DNA of 64,000 nt. It comes from Neoechinorhynchus agilis (lineage: Eukaryota; Acanthocephala). Below, one piece after another: positions 27,505 through 39,613 of the stretch; positions within the stretch are counted from its first letter, which is position 1; every line of letters starts with the position of its first letter. Made by a program: the position numbers and the translations under genes. Below the pieces are notes generated by a model. That model saw only the letters and a list, made by a program, of their open reading frames with translations. It was not told where the DNA came from and did not search any database. The stretch is from contig CM121342.1 of NCBI GenBank assembly GCA_051530055.1, positions 10,354,001 to 10,418,000 of the forward strand. The letters are read 5' to 3'.

Positions 27505-29898
27505 AACTGTCCCCAAACGCGAAAGAATCAATGAGGTGTAGATCTTTCTGCGATTTTTCTGATCACATCGATACAGCAAATTAACGGATTGGTTGTTTTT
27601 AGATCTCATTTAAATGCGACTTTGACATTAGCGTTGATTGCCCAAAAATATCAAGCAGTACTTTTTTCGTTAGGAACTGTCATAAACTGCATTCTTCCTT
27701 TCGTGTCGGCAAATTAAAATATATCAGAATTGCTCGGTAATCGTTCATTTTAGTGTTCTTTTTCCACTGGTTTCATTGGCCCTTCTTAATCTGGCCATTT
27801 TTCGTTCCTTTAAACTTGACGTATTTTCTGTTGTTTTGCCAAAAGTTTATGTCTCGGAGTAACCTCAGCACGTTATAAACCTCCAGCTTTTTATATGGCA
27901 TCTACCCCTCTTGCCTGAAAACTGCCAATGTATACTCTTTTCAAAAAAGGGCATCCTATTTCGGCCGAATCATTCCCTCCAATTTCCATTCTACCCGCCC
28001 TTTCAAAAGTCATCGAAAAATGTTTAAAATCTCGTCTTCCTTCACTTCTCCACGAAAAGTTATCGCCCCTACAATTTTGGCTTCCGGCTCAGATTTTCTG
28101 CAACCGATGCCCTACTTTGCATTTATGACACGCTTCTACGTAACATCGACAATAATCCCTCCCATGTAACCCGTCTCATTCAACTTTATTTATCTAAGGC
28201 TTTCGACTCAGTGGACCATTCCCTCCTTCTCCGGGCCTGCTCCGATTTTGGTCTCAACTTGTGGCAGATCCGCTGGCTCGATTCTTATCTTTACAATCGC
28301 AAACAGTACATTCACTGCCGTTCTACCTTTTCTATCGGTCTATCCCTCTCCAAAGGCGTACCTCAAGGTACTGTCACCACTTATCTTTAATATTTTCCTA
28401 AACCACTTCAAACCTCTCTCCTCTCACTCTAAACTCTTATACGCCACGATGTCACCCATTCACCACCCCACCTCTCCCTTTCTTTAACCTCCAAAGAAGG
28501 CACACACATAAAAAATTTCTGCACTGATTACAAACTCCATCTCAATTTCTCTAAATGCTTCGAAATGATCCCCTCTCTCCCGCAACCCCACATCATCCCC
28601 AGAGCTTCTAAGTGACATCCCGCGAGTAACCTCTCGAAGAATTCTGGGTATCCAATTTCAATCAAACTTGAAATGGGACTCGCACATCACTCTCTCCCTC
28701 AAGCGCAATACTTTTAAAATTCATCTCCTCAAGCGCCTCCGACATTTAGGAATCGCTTCCATCTCTCACCTACGCTTACCCCGTATTTTGCAACCTTTCC
28801 AAATCGCTAATCCGCCATCTTGAAATTCTTCACAAGCGCATCTAAAATTTGCACAACTTACTTTCCCCCTCTCACCGAATGCCTTGATGCTATTTTCATT
28901 GAACAATCAAAACGCCTCTCAAGCCTACCACCACAATTTCTTCCACATATCGCCCCTTTTCACACGAGCACAAGACTCGTAATCCTAATTCGTTTCATCC
29001 TACCTCGCACCTCCCTACACCTACGCTCCTTTTCCCATGCTGCCCATAATTTCTCTGGGATATCATAAATTAAAATGAACCAGAGGAAAGATCAACCTTA
29101 CAAGCGCTCCTGTAAGCAATAAACACGAATTCAAACCAGGACCCTCCAACCCAACCGGATATTCTCAATCGAACGGACACTTGCTCACCAGGACGAACCG
29201 TCACCGACTGGATAGTTCCCACCCGAATAGGCACGAGCAGATATTAAAACCCGAACTGACATCCCTCGACTGCATATTCCCATATTAACGGATGACGACC
29301 CGAAGGTACATGGGTCCTCCTAAACCTTTCTTCGTATCCAATAAACGTGTTATTATCATTATTATTCTGATATGTTCATTAATTTGGATGATTCTTGCCC
29401 TTTGAAGATTTAATTTTCATATTCTTATCGGCGGATTGAATTGTTCATGTTTATATCTGGCGTAAAAATTAGAAGAATTTATTGATTCGAATATTCTGGC
29501 ACAATCTTGTGCATTTATCGAGGTTGTTTAAGTGTTTTATTCCCACCGAAATATCGAATTAAATAAAATCTTTCAATTTTTCTGCCGCCGTATAAAAACA
29601 GATCGAAATATCGTAAAATGATGATTAAATTCATATTAGCACATTTTATATAGCCCTCGAATTAAAAGATCTTAATCGGGATTTTTCGTCTAATGTTTTT
29701 ACTTGTGTTATAATTTGGGTTGCTTATGAACAGTCATTATCAATTCGCCGAGTTCTGAAACTGTCATTCATTTTTTCATAAGGTTTCCTTTCGTTTGATT
29801 GATTGTTTCACCTCACTTTGTGTATCTTGGCGCAGTCACTTATTGAACTTTATAAATTAATTCATTCATTGATCCGTGGATTCAAAACTTATCGCGTC
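27505..29898. repeat. Dispersed repeat copy 1, split by a LINE
   Basis: Matches 38298-39247, starting at TGACGAAACTGTCC and ending at ATCGCGTCGAG. In this copy the match is interrupted between about 27858 and 29378 by a LINE fragment. Outside the insertion the copies are nearly identical. No ORF of note; it includes GGCACAATCTTGTGCA, the palindromic core seen in several hairpin elements here. Confidence 0.85.
27860..29372 (+). mobile_element. Jockey/CR1-like LINE, 3' half, inserted in a repeat
   Basis: Reverse transcriptase motifs in order: SAESFPPISILPALSKVIEK (about 27960), LSPLQF, LSKAFDSVDHSLLL (about 28190), LSKGVPQGTV (about 28350) and the YA.M.PIHH position of the YADD box (degenerate). 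It has a 3' region with AGGAAAGATCAACCTTACAA and ends in a run of ATTATCATTATTATT. The 5' part is missing, and frames are interrupted several times. The same 3' tail recurs at 53290-53660. Confidence 0.8.
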
Positions 29899-29984
29899 GA
29901 GAGCTTTTATTTAATTATTCATTAAATGGAATCTCCGATAAGTTAATTGTTAAATTCGATTGATCCAATGGTTTATAGGATACG

Positions 29985-30160
29985 TATAATCCTATTTAAT
30001 CGATATGCTTAAGATTATTCTTTTTATCATACACGGCTGAATGAACGCATAGTCCACCGATTTCTGTCTGGGAAAGCGCTGATCTGCGCTCAATGGCCAA
30101 GACTGTACGATTATGAGTTTGAACATCCTTCCGGATTCTCAGATACCTCCCAGCCACGCA
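29985..30160 (+). repeat. SINE-like dispersed repeat
   Basis: Matches 14985-15146, with an additional central section GTCTGGGAAAGCGC to GACTGTACGATTAT, where A-box-like and B-box-like (AGTTTGAACATCC) elements can be seen. 29899-31454 otherwise shows only the actin-flank repeat copy at 30245-30400 and no gene. Confidence 0.5.
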
Positions 30161-31035
30161 TAAGAATGTTAAAATTGGAAAGCTAATCCAGGATAATGTG
30201 GCGATGTTTGTACATTCCGTAGTTGTGCTTAGGTGGTCAAGTAGCTTTACGCGAATAAAACGAAATGCATTCGTTGATCGGTGATGATTTTGCGGGAAAT
30301 CTCATAAACGGAATTTTAGTGTTCCGTCTTTATCTCTGTGACAACACAAAATTATGCTTATGCGTTTTTGGAAATTCATAATGTTCACGATATTTGTTTG
30401 TGCTTTCATCGTGCCGGAGTTAATCTTTTCTGCGAACGGAGTATATTCCAAATATGTTTGAATAAGATTGACCGTTCACTTCTTATGCGAACGCTTATAG
30501 GATTTTTTCATGAGTTATAAATCCGACCCCAACTCGGCGTAGTGCGAAACGATAAAGCAATGTAACTTCGAGGTCCTTCGCTGCTGCTGGGAAACCTGAA
30601 CATTAGTAAGCTATAAGTACACTTTTCGAAGTCCTCAACTGTGATCGCAAATCAGCAAGACTACAAAACGGCAGACTCGGACAGACTCCGGTGACCAAAG
30701 CAACCGCCAATCTTCACCATTGTCTCAACCTATATTTTCTTCGACATGAACCGTGATGATCTCGGGCCAAGAAATCGGATCTGGGATCACAAGAGCAGAT
30801 CTCAGTAAAATTCGCAGAGGCCTGCTCTTCTCCTATGATGGAAATCAATGTAAGTAATCGCAATATGGCTCGAGCGTCCCTCGGGGGAGACGCGGTGCCC
30901 GCAATAGCTGATAACGATCTGTACCCAAATCGAATTACGAAAGCCCTGACGAATCATCGAATCTAATGCGATTAGCGACGATAAGTGCACGTCGAGAATG
31001 ACACTAAAGACTTTGGGACGTCATTCCTCTTATAA

Positions 31036-31043
31036 TGACGTCA
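31036..31043. promoter_or_regulatory. TGACGTCA site upstream of MECR
   Basis: A perfect CRE-type octamer lies 412 bases before the MECR start codon; a partial GACGTCAT sits just before it at 31018. Function is inferred from the motif and its recurrence at other genes here. Confidence 0.3.
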
Positions 31044-31454
31044 TTTTATGAGCATAGTAGGAAAAGATTTAATACTTGGGAAGTATAGAAACCTTCTTTC
31101 TTGAAAAAGAGACGCATTTCAAATGGCTTCTAAAGATACAAACAGAATGCAGATTGACTCTCAAACCATTTTAATCTTCGAAAATCAAGTGATTCAGAGA
31201 CTTTTTGCTGTTTTTATTTATGCGTTCGAATTCTTTATAACTGTTCTTTTTTAGGAAAAGAAAACCTTATAATCAAGCGTTTCTTGGGGATGGCGTTTCC
31301 GCAGACATTGCGAGGGAAACGCTCAGGTTTATGAATCGTCTCGAAAAACGACCATTTCCAAAATTTTCCTTTTGTTATCACTCGTCTTCCAAAGCAGAAC
31401 TTTTCTTTTAGATAGATCGTTTTCTATTCAAAAACAAACAAAAGAAACGCCGAG

Positions 31455-33887
31455 ATGCTCCGTTGCTCATTCACTGTTGCTCGTCTTGTCAGTCGATCTT
31501 TCACCCCTCGTCAATCTTCGGTTCGACTAAGCCATCAGTTGAGCATCAAGGAGTTGAAGCTTACCAAATACGGAGAACCTGCAGATGGAACTGTTAAACT
31601 TTTTGAACGTAACGAAAATGTTAATCTTCAGTCAGGTCAGGTTCTTCTCAAACTTATCGCAAGTTCGATCAATCCTGCCGATATCAATGTAATACAAGGA
31701 AAGTATGGACATCTACCTAATGCATCGAAGGTTTATAGGTAACTTTTAAAGTCTATTTGATTTATATTTCAGTTTTTGTTCATTGACCCCAATGACCTAA
31801 ATGGATCGATTTTATGGATTTAGGTCGATATTTCGTTGTTGAAATGTCGGGCATGGCCCTTTGTTCTACAAATCATCTTCTACAACATATTAGATTTTTC
31901 AATTTTATACACTGTAATCTCACAGGCGTCGGAAAATTGCTAATTTAAGAATCTTGTAAATGGTTAAAATTATCTTAAACTCAGACAAAATAATATTTAT
32001 ACGATTTTTCCAGTAATACGTAGACCGGAATCAATAGAACCTTAGCATTAATAATAATTCATCCTTAAAAAGTATTGCAAATCATTTTACACGACTCTTT
32101 CTTACTAGTTTCATGAAAAATCCATCTTAATTGACGAACTCTTTCAAATATGTCTTTGTTTGAAGTTTTGAAGGCATCATAGAAAATTAATGCATTAGTC
32201 GATTAACGCGACTTTAAAGCTACTCATAAAACTTACTATTATCAAAGTGTCGATATGTGAGGCAGAATTATTGTTTAGGTCTACACCCGGTAAATGATTA
32301 TTTATTAAAGACGTTCTGCAAACCTCATAGAGTTCATCATAATTTTGTTTGATATTAAAAGACGTGATCTTAAGCATCTTTTAATAACTAACAAACCGAT
32401 GATGAACCCGACGAGGTTCGCAGAACGTCTTTAATAAAACATTATTTACCGGGTGAAAACCTAAGCAATAATTCTTACTACTATTAACAAATTCTTTAAA
32501 ATGCATAATTGTTTTTAAATATTTTCTTACACAAAAGTAATTCTACTTTCCAGCCCTTTATAAAAACAGAATTTGATGACCAATTTCTTCAGAATTGCTG
32601 ATTTGTTTCGAAGTCTTTAATTCTTCACGAAAATTTTATCGGAGGTAAAAAAGTAAGCATAAGAAATTAATTTCACTAATTTTTTATATTAGTTGAACTA
32701 TTGCAAAAATTATTGTGGTCCGTTAAGACATTCATGTTAATTTATTGAGAACGTTAAAAATTTGTAAAAATTCTGATATAAATTAAGGAACATCTTTAGC
32801 CTCCATTGCCCTAGAGGATGCATCAAGAATTCCTTTTCTGAATTGCGCATCTGATTCTCTGATATAAATGGTTGGCGGGGTCCTTTGCTGCTGCGATCAA
32901 CTATTTTCCAACATTGGTTAAAAATTCTGCGGTGCTTGGTCCGACGGCAACAATCTGCACCAATTGAACACGGCACCTTAAACATTTGCGCCCAAGACCA
33001 CTTTCTATTTTAGTGTGAGATCAAATTTAAAAATTATATTTCTCCCTTATATCCTAAACACCTTTGTTGCTAGTGAAACTCTCCCAGAAGTAATAGGGAA
33101 TGAAGCTGTGTTCGAAGTGATGGACGTAGGTGGCAAAAGTGATCAAATTGTCGCAGGCGACAATGTTCTCTTGGACAATGTTGGTCAGGGAACATGGTGT
33201 TCGCATCTGATAGCCAACGAGAATCATTTAATAAAAGTTCCAAAAACTCTACCACTTGAGATAAAATCCACTCTATTGGTAAATCCATCAACGGCATTTC
33301 TGTTACTCCGTGAATTCGTTTCCTTAAAACCAGGCGATTCTGTGCTTATAAACGCTCCAACTACTCAAGTCGGTCGATCTGCGATTCAAATTGCCCGAGT
33401 CAGAGGTCTTAAAAGTATTTGTGTCGTTCGGTCGAAAACTGATGATGAAAAACAAATTGAGCACTTGAAACCTGATGTCGTATGTACCGAAGAGCAACTT
33501 AGGATTAAGAACGCTTGGAAAGACGTCGGCAAACCCAAACTAGCCTTGAATTGTGTTGGTGGTAAGACCGCAACTGATATGCTACGAGTGCTGGCCCATG
33601 GAGGAACTATGGTAACTTTCGGTGGCTTGTCGATGCAGCCTCTCACAGTTCCAACCGGGAGCTTGATATTCCGCGATCAAAAATTCGTAGGATTCTGGCT
33701 ATCAACATGGCGCCTTACTCACGGGACAATGCAGTTTGCTAAAGTCATCGATGAAGTAGCCAAGATGGCGAGCGAAGGAAAATTGGAAAAACCAGCTTGT
33801 AAAACGTTTAAGCTAGACGACTTCCAAAATGCTTTGGAGTATTCAGTCTCACGTCAAAGAACGGAAAAGTGTCTGTTTGTAGCGTGA
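31455..33887 (+). CDS. MECR: MECR, mitochondrial trans-2-enoyl-CoA/ACP reductase
   Basis: Two exons, 31455-31738 and 33074-33887, joined by a 1335-nt GT-AG intron (AG|GTAACT, TTGCTAG|T) give 365 residues (human 373). The N-terminus (MLRCSFTVARLVSRSFTPRQ) is Arg/Ser-rich without acids, a mitochondrial presequence. SSINPADINVIQGKYG holds the catalytic-site Tyr; GNEAVFEV, GTWCSHL, GRSAIQIA, LALNCVGGK and GFWLSTW follow the family. The enzyme reduces enoyl-ACP in mitochondrial fatty-acid synthesis, feeding lipoate. The intron holds a 220-bp hairpin element. AATAAA follows the stop by 40 bases. GCCGAG abuts the ATG. The second exon is duplicated at 541-1354. Confidence 0.92.
32262..32482. repeat. 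MITE-like hairpin in the MECR intron
   Basis: The left arm (AATTATTGTTTAGGTCTACA, CCGGTAAATGATTATTTA, AGACGTTCTGCAAACCTC) is answered by a complementary right arm (GAGGTTCGCAGAACGTCT, ACATTATTTACCGGGTG, AAACCTAAGCAATAATT). Arms are about 75 bp. Half of a related element lies at 36100-36215. Confidence 0.8.
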
Positions 33888-33953
33888 TTTGACAGAACTA
33901 TGATTTGAGGCTTAGCAATGGTTGAATAAAAATGAAAAATACTCAAAATTTTA
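32537..33953 (+). repeat. Segmental duplication, copy B
   Basis: Direct partner of 1-1421, comprising the last 540 bases of the MECR intron, the last exon and about 65 bases past the stop. After TCAAAATTTTA the two copies diverge at once. Confidence 0.9.
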
Positions 33954-34707
33954 GTCGCGGAGTTCGAAAAGCCAGAAGATGCGTAATTTTTGTTTGGATA
34001 ATCGATTTCTGTCAATGAAAAAAGTTGATAAAAAATAATGAGCTGTAAATTGCTTAGTAAATGTCACATTAAAATGGCATTCTCTGATTTCTATAAGAAT
34101 ACTTCTACCCTTTATTGAGTTCATTGCCATGCTCCATTTTAGAGATCTCGAACCTTTTGATTGCCACAGCTTAATATTAGAGCCTGAGTTCGCTTATTGG
34201 TTTCTGGAGAATGATCTGTAAATTGCTTCGAAAATTTCACATAATAGGTGAATTCTATTTCGTTTAGAATAATTTTATCCTTTGTTGAGATCATCGCATT
34301 TCGCGATTTGCGAGGCCTCGAAACTTTTCAATAAATTGCCAAGAAATCAGTAAAGTTGCTCTCACAACCCGAACGCATTGATTTTCGGATTCTGGAGAAT
34401 GAACTGTAAATTGCTTCGAAAATTTCACAATAAAGATGCCATTGAGCAAATTTATTCTTCTTTAAGTTCATTGCCGTTTTCCCTTCAAGATCTTTCAAAT
34501 TCGTCGGTATTCTCGACTCGAATTCTGGCTGCATTTGCGCCGGTGATTAATATTACACCGATAACAACTGAAGTTGGCGATGAGCCGCGCTCTAAGCAGC
34601 TTATTCGAAATGAATTGCTTTGATATTTCAGCGCTCGTTTGATTGATCGCCGCACACACACATAAACTTGATCATTCCGTCATTTGGCACGCGAACACTG
34701 CCCGTTT

Positions 34708-35253
34708 ATGGAGACGAAAATTTCGATCTTGTTTTTCGCAGTTCATCTACTCACTATTGGATTCTACCATTATGTCGTTCTGGGATTGACTTATTTGCTA
34801 GTCGAGGAAGATTTCAACATTCATTTAAGTGCTTTAAGGATTGTCTTAGGGTGTATTGTTATGCTCTGTTCGTTATACGCTCAACAAGTCGCCACTACAA
34901 AATCATTTCAAAACCAAAAAAGATTGTTTATGCCCTGCGATTATTTCAGTAAAACAAGACTGCGAAAATATCTCGGTCTACTTATTATGACAGTCTTACA
35001 AGCCGTAAACTCTTCGGTGTTCGCCGTTGTATTTGTCAAATTATCAAAACTGAATAGAACTCTTCTGGTTTTTGAGGAATTTGTGTTAATTATAAAATTA
35101 ACAATTGACCTTTTGGGCTCATTGTGCATCGCTCAACATATTTACGCCATTGTATGGACAAATCAAAGAATGGTACTTTTAGACGAACGTTGGTATCAGG
35201 CAATCATTCCAAACTACCGGAAGAGATGTGACTTTATATCAGCTATTGTGTAG
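34708..35253 (+). CDS. Small multi-pass membrane protein, unknown
   Basis: A single open frame of 181 residues from the first ATG (METKISILFFAVHLL). Four hydrophobic stretches are visible: about 5-35 (ILFFAVHLLTIGFYHYVVLG), 45-65 (ALRIVLGCIVMLCSLYA), 93-118 (YLGLLIMTVLQAVNSSVFAV) and 130-155 (FVLIIKLTIDLLGSLCIAQHI). Short basic loops lie between them. It ends RKRCDFISAIV. The regular spacing and length look real, but I do not recognise the family. It could be one exon of a longer gene. 33954-34707 before it shows nothing. Confidence 0.5.
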   Translation: METKISILFFAVHLLTIGFYHYVVLGLTYLLVEEDFNIHLSALRIVLGCIVMLCSLYAQQVATTKSFQNQKRLFMPCDYFSKTRLRKYLGLLIMTVLQAVNSSVFAVVFVKLSKLNRTLLVFEEFVLIIKLTIDLLGSLCIAQHIYAIVWTNQRMVLLDERWYQAIIPNYRKRCDFISAIV

Positions 35254-36044
35254 ATTTATTTGAATAATTTAGAGAAGAAATCGGTTCTTTGATTTGAAGT
35301 ATTCTGGTTTAAAAGAAAGTCAGGAATTAAGAATTATTAGCTTATAAGACTATCGCCTTAAGAACTGACATAATATCCATGAACTGATTTAGTATCTGTC
35401 ACTGTTTTTTATGACTATATCGATGAGATTTCACTTTCAATGCTTATTCTACAAAATTCTCTTTTGAAGATTTAATTATTCATGTTTTTTATGGCGGAAA
35501 AATAGAAGGATATTTATTAAATCCGATATTTCTGGATCTCTACCTCTATCATCATTCGTAACGAAAAATCCAATATTATCTAGATAATAGGTTCAGAAAC
35601 CTAGGAGCAATTGAAGCGCTACTTCCATTTTTGTCTCTTTGTTCGCTCAATAGAACATTAAGAAAAGGAAACATCCCATTTGTCAAAGGAAGGCTGTATC
35701 AAAGCGGAGGGATTGTTTGGTTCAAAATGTGTCAATACCTAATACTATACTAAACGTTTTTGCTCGAGTAGCATATCCGTCCGTCGATATCGAAATACTT
35801 TATAGTATTGTACACTAACTTTGAAATTCTGCAATTATTGCCTTTGCGAAAAATCACTAAGTGCAAAAACGTTAAACTTATCTGCCTAACAAATTGAATA
35901 CTTCCAAAAATTGTTATACTATTTTTTACTTCAAAGGTGCAACCATCATTATTTGGAATTTCGATGTCAAGTTACGAGTGATCTGTGTGCCACAGATTAA
36001 AGAGGATAATTCATACGTTCCGATAACCAGAAAGCAACTTTTCT

Positions 36045-36410
36045 TCAGGGCGCTAACATAAGGCATTATTTAATAGCTTACAAAAATCATTGGATCTTGT
36101 GTCGATATGTGAGGTACCGGGGAATGTGATTGAAATTATTGTTTAGAACTCTTCATTCGGTAAATAGTTATTTCGATTAAAGAGGTTCTGCGAACCTCAT
36201 CGAGTTCATCATCAGTTATAAAATACAAGTGGATGAGTAATTATTTCGCTCTCACACGCAGTTGTGCAGACAGAGTTTGTATCCTCGTTGACCATTCGTG
36301 TCCGATTTCTGTTCTTTGATTAAGAAGTTCGACGTTTAAAAGAGATAAACGTTGATCGTACCTAATCGAATTAAGAGAAATTAATAATTAAGCACTTAAG
36401 ATTCATCGAT
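36045..36410. repeat. Dispersed repeat with a nested element
   Basis: Segments of the actin-flank repeat (GCTAACATAAGGCATTATTT and GAGATAAACGTTGATCGTAC) flank about 230 bases related to the MECR-intron hairpin (GTCGATATGTGAGG, TTATTGTTTAGAACTC, GAGGTTCTGCGAACCTCATC). So one element sits in another. 35254-36044 and 36411-36900 hold no gene that I can see. Confidence 0.65.
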
Positions 36411-36899
36411 AAAACTTGTGCGTAAAGAACACAGAAGGTAAATGTTTTAACATTTATGGACTTCAATTTCGTACATTTTGAGCATGAAACAGAGGTTATT
36501 TATTGGAGAGAAATCCGTTGGGGCGAAAGGTATGAACGTTCCCATTCATTGTGACAGGCATATTTTTTGGACAATTAAAGTTGACTGATTGAAAAACTTA
36601 CAGACAATAATGACCGATACAATCAGTCGACACTTATACATTCGACTTTAACGATCCCCCCTTTCAGTTGTCGACAAACGACCAAAATAATAACAGATCT
36701 CTAACCACTCGATCGAATGCAATCCTCGATAAAAAGATTATTTTCGATATAATATGACATTAGTAAATAAAAATAGCATGGATCGTAATTGGGTGAATCA
36801 ATTTCGGTATTAGTCCAACAAAATCGGTTGTGTCAAAAAGCGCCATTAAAGATTGAATTCGGATTGAGTATAAAGCACAATTTAATGAATTGTGTGACT

Positions 36900-37140
36900 T
36901 TTCTCGCCCATCTTCTCAGTCGAGAAATGCGCTGCGTTGTCCTTAGGGACAAATCCAACTTGGTTAGCAGTTAAGTCAACGATTACGTAAATTCGCTTCT
37001 TGAGGACACGCTCAAATATCTTCATTGTAGGCAATAAGAATCCAATCGGGCGATAGTTAGCGCATTCTGCTGAATTGCCTTTATTTTTCCACCACAGTAT
37101 TACTACATTGCCAGTGGTTCAGTCTCATTAGTGATCTTAT
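36900..37140 (-). pseudogene. RTE-type LINE reverse transcriptase fragment
   Basis: Read on the minus strand: ILWWKNKGNSAECANYRPIG, then MKIFERVLKKRIYVIVDLTA and QVGFVP. This is the N-terminal RT block of RTE-clade elements, parallel to the plus-strand copy at about 53675-53840 (MKIFERVIDKRTRTIVDLPV). Only this block remains. Confidence 0.75.
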
Positions 37141-37307
37141 TGAACAATCCTATCAAACGCCACACTGGATTCCAGCTCTTGGCTTTAGAGAGTTCCGTTG
37201 CTATATAATCAAGACCGGTTCTTTTTCTGCTTTCATTTCAATGATCGCAAAAACCCTTAAAAGCAACACAAAAATTCATATGGTTAAAAGTACACAATAC
37301 AATACAT

Positions 37308-38060
37308 TTATGCTATTATGTACGATCGATCATGGTCACTATTGGATAAAGACAAATCTACAATGAACAAAAATAAATAAAGTTCATTTTTTTGTTCACA
37401 AATTCCTCCTTTTCGTCCAATTCTGCAACTCTCGTCATGATTCGCAGCATTGTCGCGTTGGATCGCCCCGTTGATTCGCTGTAACAGGAAGCTGCTGGAT
37501 CGCATATCGCCGGTGGCATGTTTTAGCATCTTTCCCAGTCGAAAAAGGAAATAATCAGCTTCTTTTCCGAGGCATCCCAGCGTTTCCACCGCAATCGGGA
37601 TGAACATATATTGATGCCCATTCCTCACTGAAGCTGGCGACTGCTCCCGACTTTGAAGTGGCATCCCGTAAGTGGGACGCTGCGAGTGTGTTGAGGCAAG
37701 TAAAATCCCAAGCCAGTATTTTCCCGGAACACCATGGGAGGAGCGTTTACCGTCATTCCGGGAGAGTCCGACTGGTTCGAATCGAGCGAGAAAACCGTCC
37801 GTTGAGAGGGCCTCCCTGATTATGCGGTTGACTGCTGAGTGCCGTGCGTGGCGAGCATTTGAACGCTTGCAGTCAAGGCCGTGAGTTCTCGACCTCCCCG
37901 CCGACATATATGAGCCTGATAAATTGATGCCAACTGAAGTACCACAGCGACGGTGATGGCTTGGCCATCCAGCCTCGTGCCAACAGCCGTGATCGGGAAA
38001 GCCTTCAAGAAGTCGCTTGAGCGTGGAGCCGAGACTGCCAGGAGACGAGCTCTATCGGTG
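37308..38060 (-). pseudogene. LINE C-terminal fragment with restriction-like endonuclease
   Basis: Minus-strand frames contain SRNDGKRSSHGVP, FEPVGLSRNDGKR, FIPIAVETLGCLGKEAD and GAIQRDNAANHDES. These are the same order of blocks as in the element at 44543-45793 (EPAHLCRLDGRRPDG, FVPFGVETYGALGSS, LAVQRGNAASVMATVEEG). It is a diverged, broken copy of that LINE family. Confidence 0.7.
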
Positions 38061-38297
38061 GAAGATGAGCATGAGTTGAGAAGCCGCGGATAGGACGCAG
38101 TGTGAAGCGAGGCAGTTCAACGAACAAAATAATCATAAGAATTTCATTGGCCGAAATAAACTTAACATTTCTCAATGTTTTTAATCGCAGAAGTTTCTTC
38201 CGCCAGTATATTGCAATCTTGCGGAGAAAATGGCACCAAGCGCTGATTTGACTCGTTAACACGAAAAAATGAATTTTAAAAAAGCAAACAGTGTCAA

Positions 38298-39247
38298 ATG
38301 ACGAAACTGTCCCCAAACGCGAAAGAATCAATGAGGTGCAGATCTTTCCGCGATTTTTCTGATCACATCGATACAGCAAATTAACGGATTGATTGTTTTT
38401 AGATCTCATTTAAATGCGACTTTGACATTAGCGTTGATTGCCCAAAAATATCAAGCAGTACTTTTTTCGTTAGGAACTGTCATAAACTGCATTCTTCCTT
38501 TCGTGTCGGCAAATTAAAATAAATCAGAATTGCTCGGTAATCGTTCATTTTAGTGTTCTTTTTCCACTGGTTTCATTGGTCCTTCTTAATCTGGTCATTT
38601 TTCGTTCCTTTAAAGTTGACGTATTTTCTGTTGTTTTGCCAAAAGTTTATGTCCCGGAGTTTTCTTTTCTAATGGGTTCATTAATTTGGATAATTTTCGC
38701 ATAAAAAGTCGAAATATCTTTGAAGATTTAATTTTCGCGTTTTTATTTGACAGCCGAAAAATTAAAGTAATTTGTTCGAAGATTGAATTGTTCATGTTTA
38801 TATCTGGCGTAAAAATTAGAAGAATTTATTGATTCGAATATTCTAGCACAATCTTGTGCATTTATCGAGGTTGTTTAAGTGTTTTATTCCCACCGAAATA
38901 TCGAATTAAATAAAATTTTTCAATTTTTCTGCCGCCGTATAAAAACAGATCGAAATATCGTAAAATGATGATTAAATTCATATTAGCACATTTTATATAG
39001 CCCTCGAATTAAAAGATCTTAATCGGGATTTTTCGTCTAATGTTTTTACTTGTGTTATAATTTGGGTTGCTTATGAACAGTCATTATCAATTCGCCGAGT
39101 TCTGAAACTGTCATTCATTTTTTCATAAGGTTTCCTTTCGTTTGATTGATTGTTTCACCTCACTTTGTGTATCTTGGCGCAGTCACTTATTGAACTTTAT
39201 AAATTAATTCATTCATTGATCCGTGGATTCAAAACTTATCGCGTCGA
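38298..39247. repeat. Dispersed repeat copy 2, uninterrupted
   Basis: Partner of 27505-29898 without the LINE insertion, about 950 bp. It starts TGACGAAACTGTCC and ends CGCGTCGAG. About 120 bases around 38660-38780 are longer than the corresponding part of copy 1. No terminal inverted repeat is obvious. 39248-39613 shows nothing further. Confidence 0.85.
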
Positions 39248-39613
39248 GGGCGAATCTTCGGCCAATGAAAAATAAAAATGAGATTTTTATTCTAGTTTTT
39301 GTTTGCACAGGTTTAGTATTTTTGATAGAATGAACAATTCTCTTTCATTATCCATTAAATCGTCTGATGTTGTTTAAAGGCAATCAAATTTTATCTCATA
39401 ATTCTGAAATCAGTTTTTGCAAGGTCTCAATTTAGATGATATTAGTCACAATTTTAAATTTCGGTCAAATTCTTAAAACGTTTCCTAACAATAATAGTTG
39501 TCCAAATATTTCATTGAAAGCGTGATTTTACCGATCAACGAGTAGCTTGCCATCTCCCAATGGTCGCCGCCGATTAAACAGAAGCGTTTCTTTATTTCAG
39601 AGATTCTGTATCA

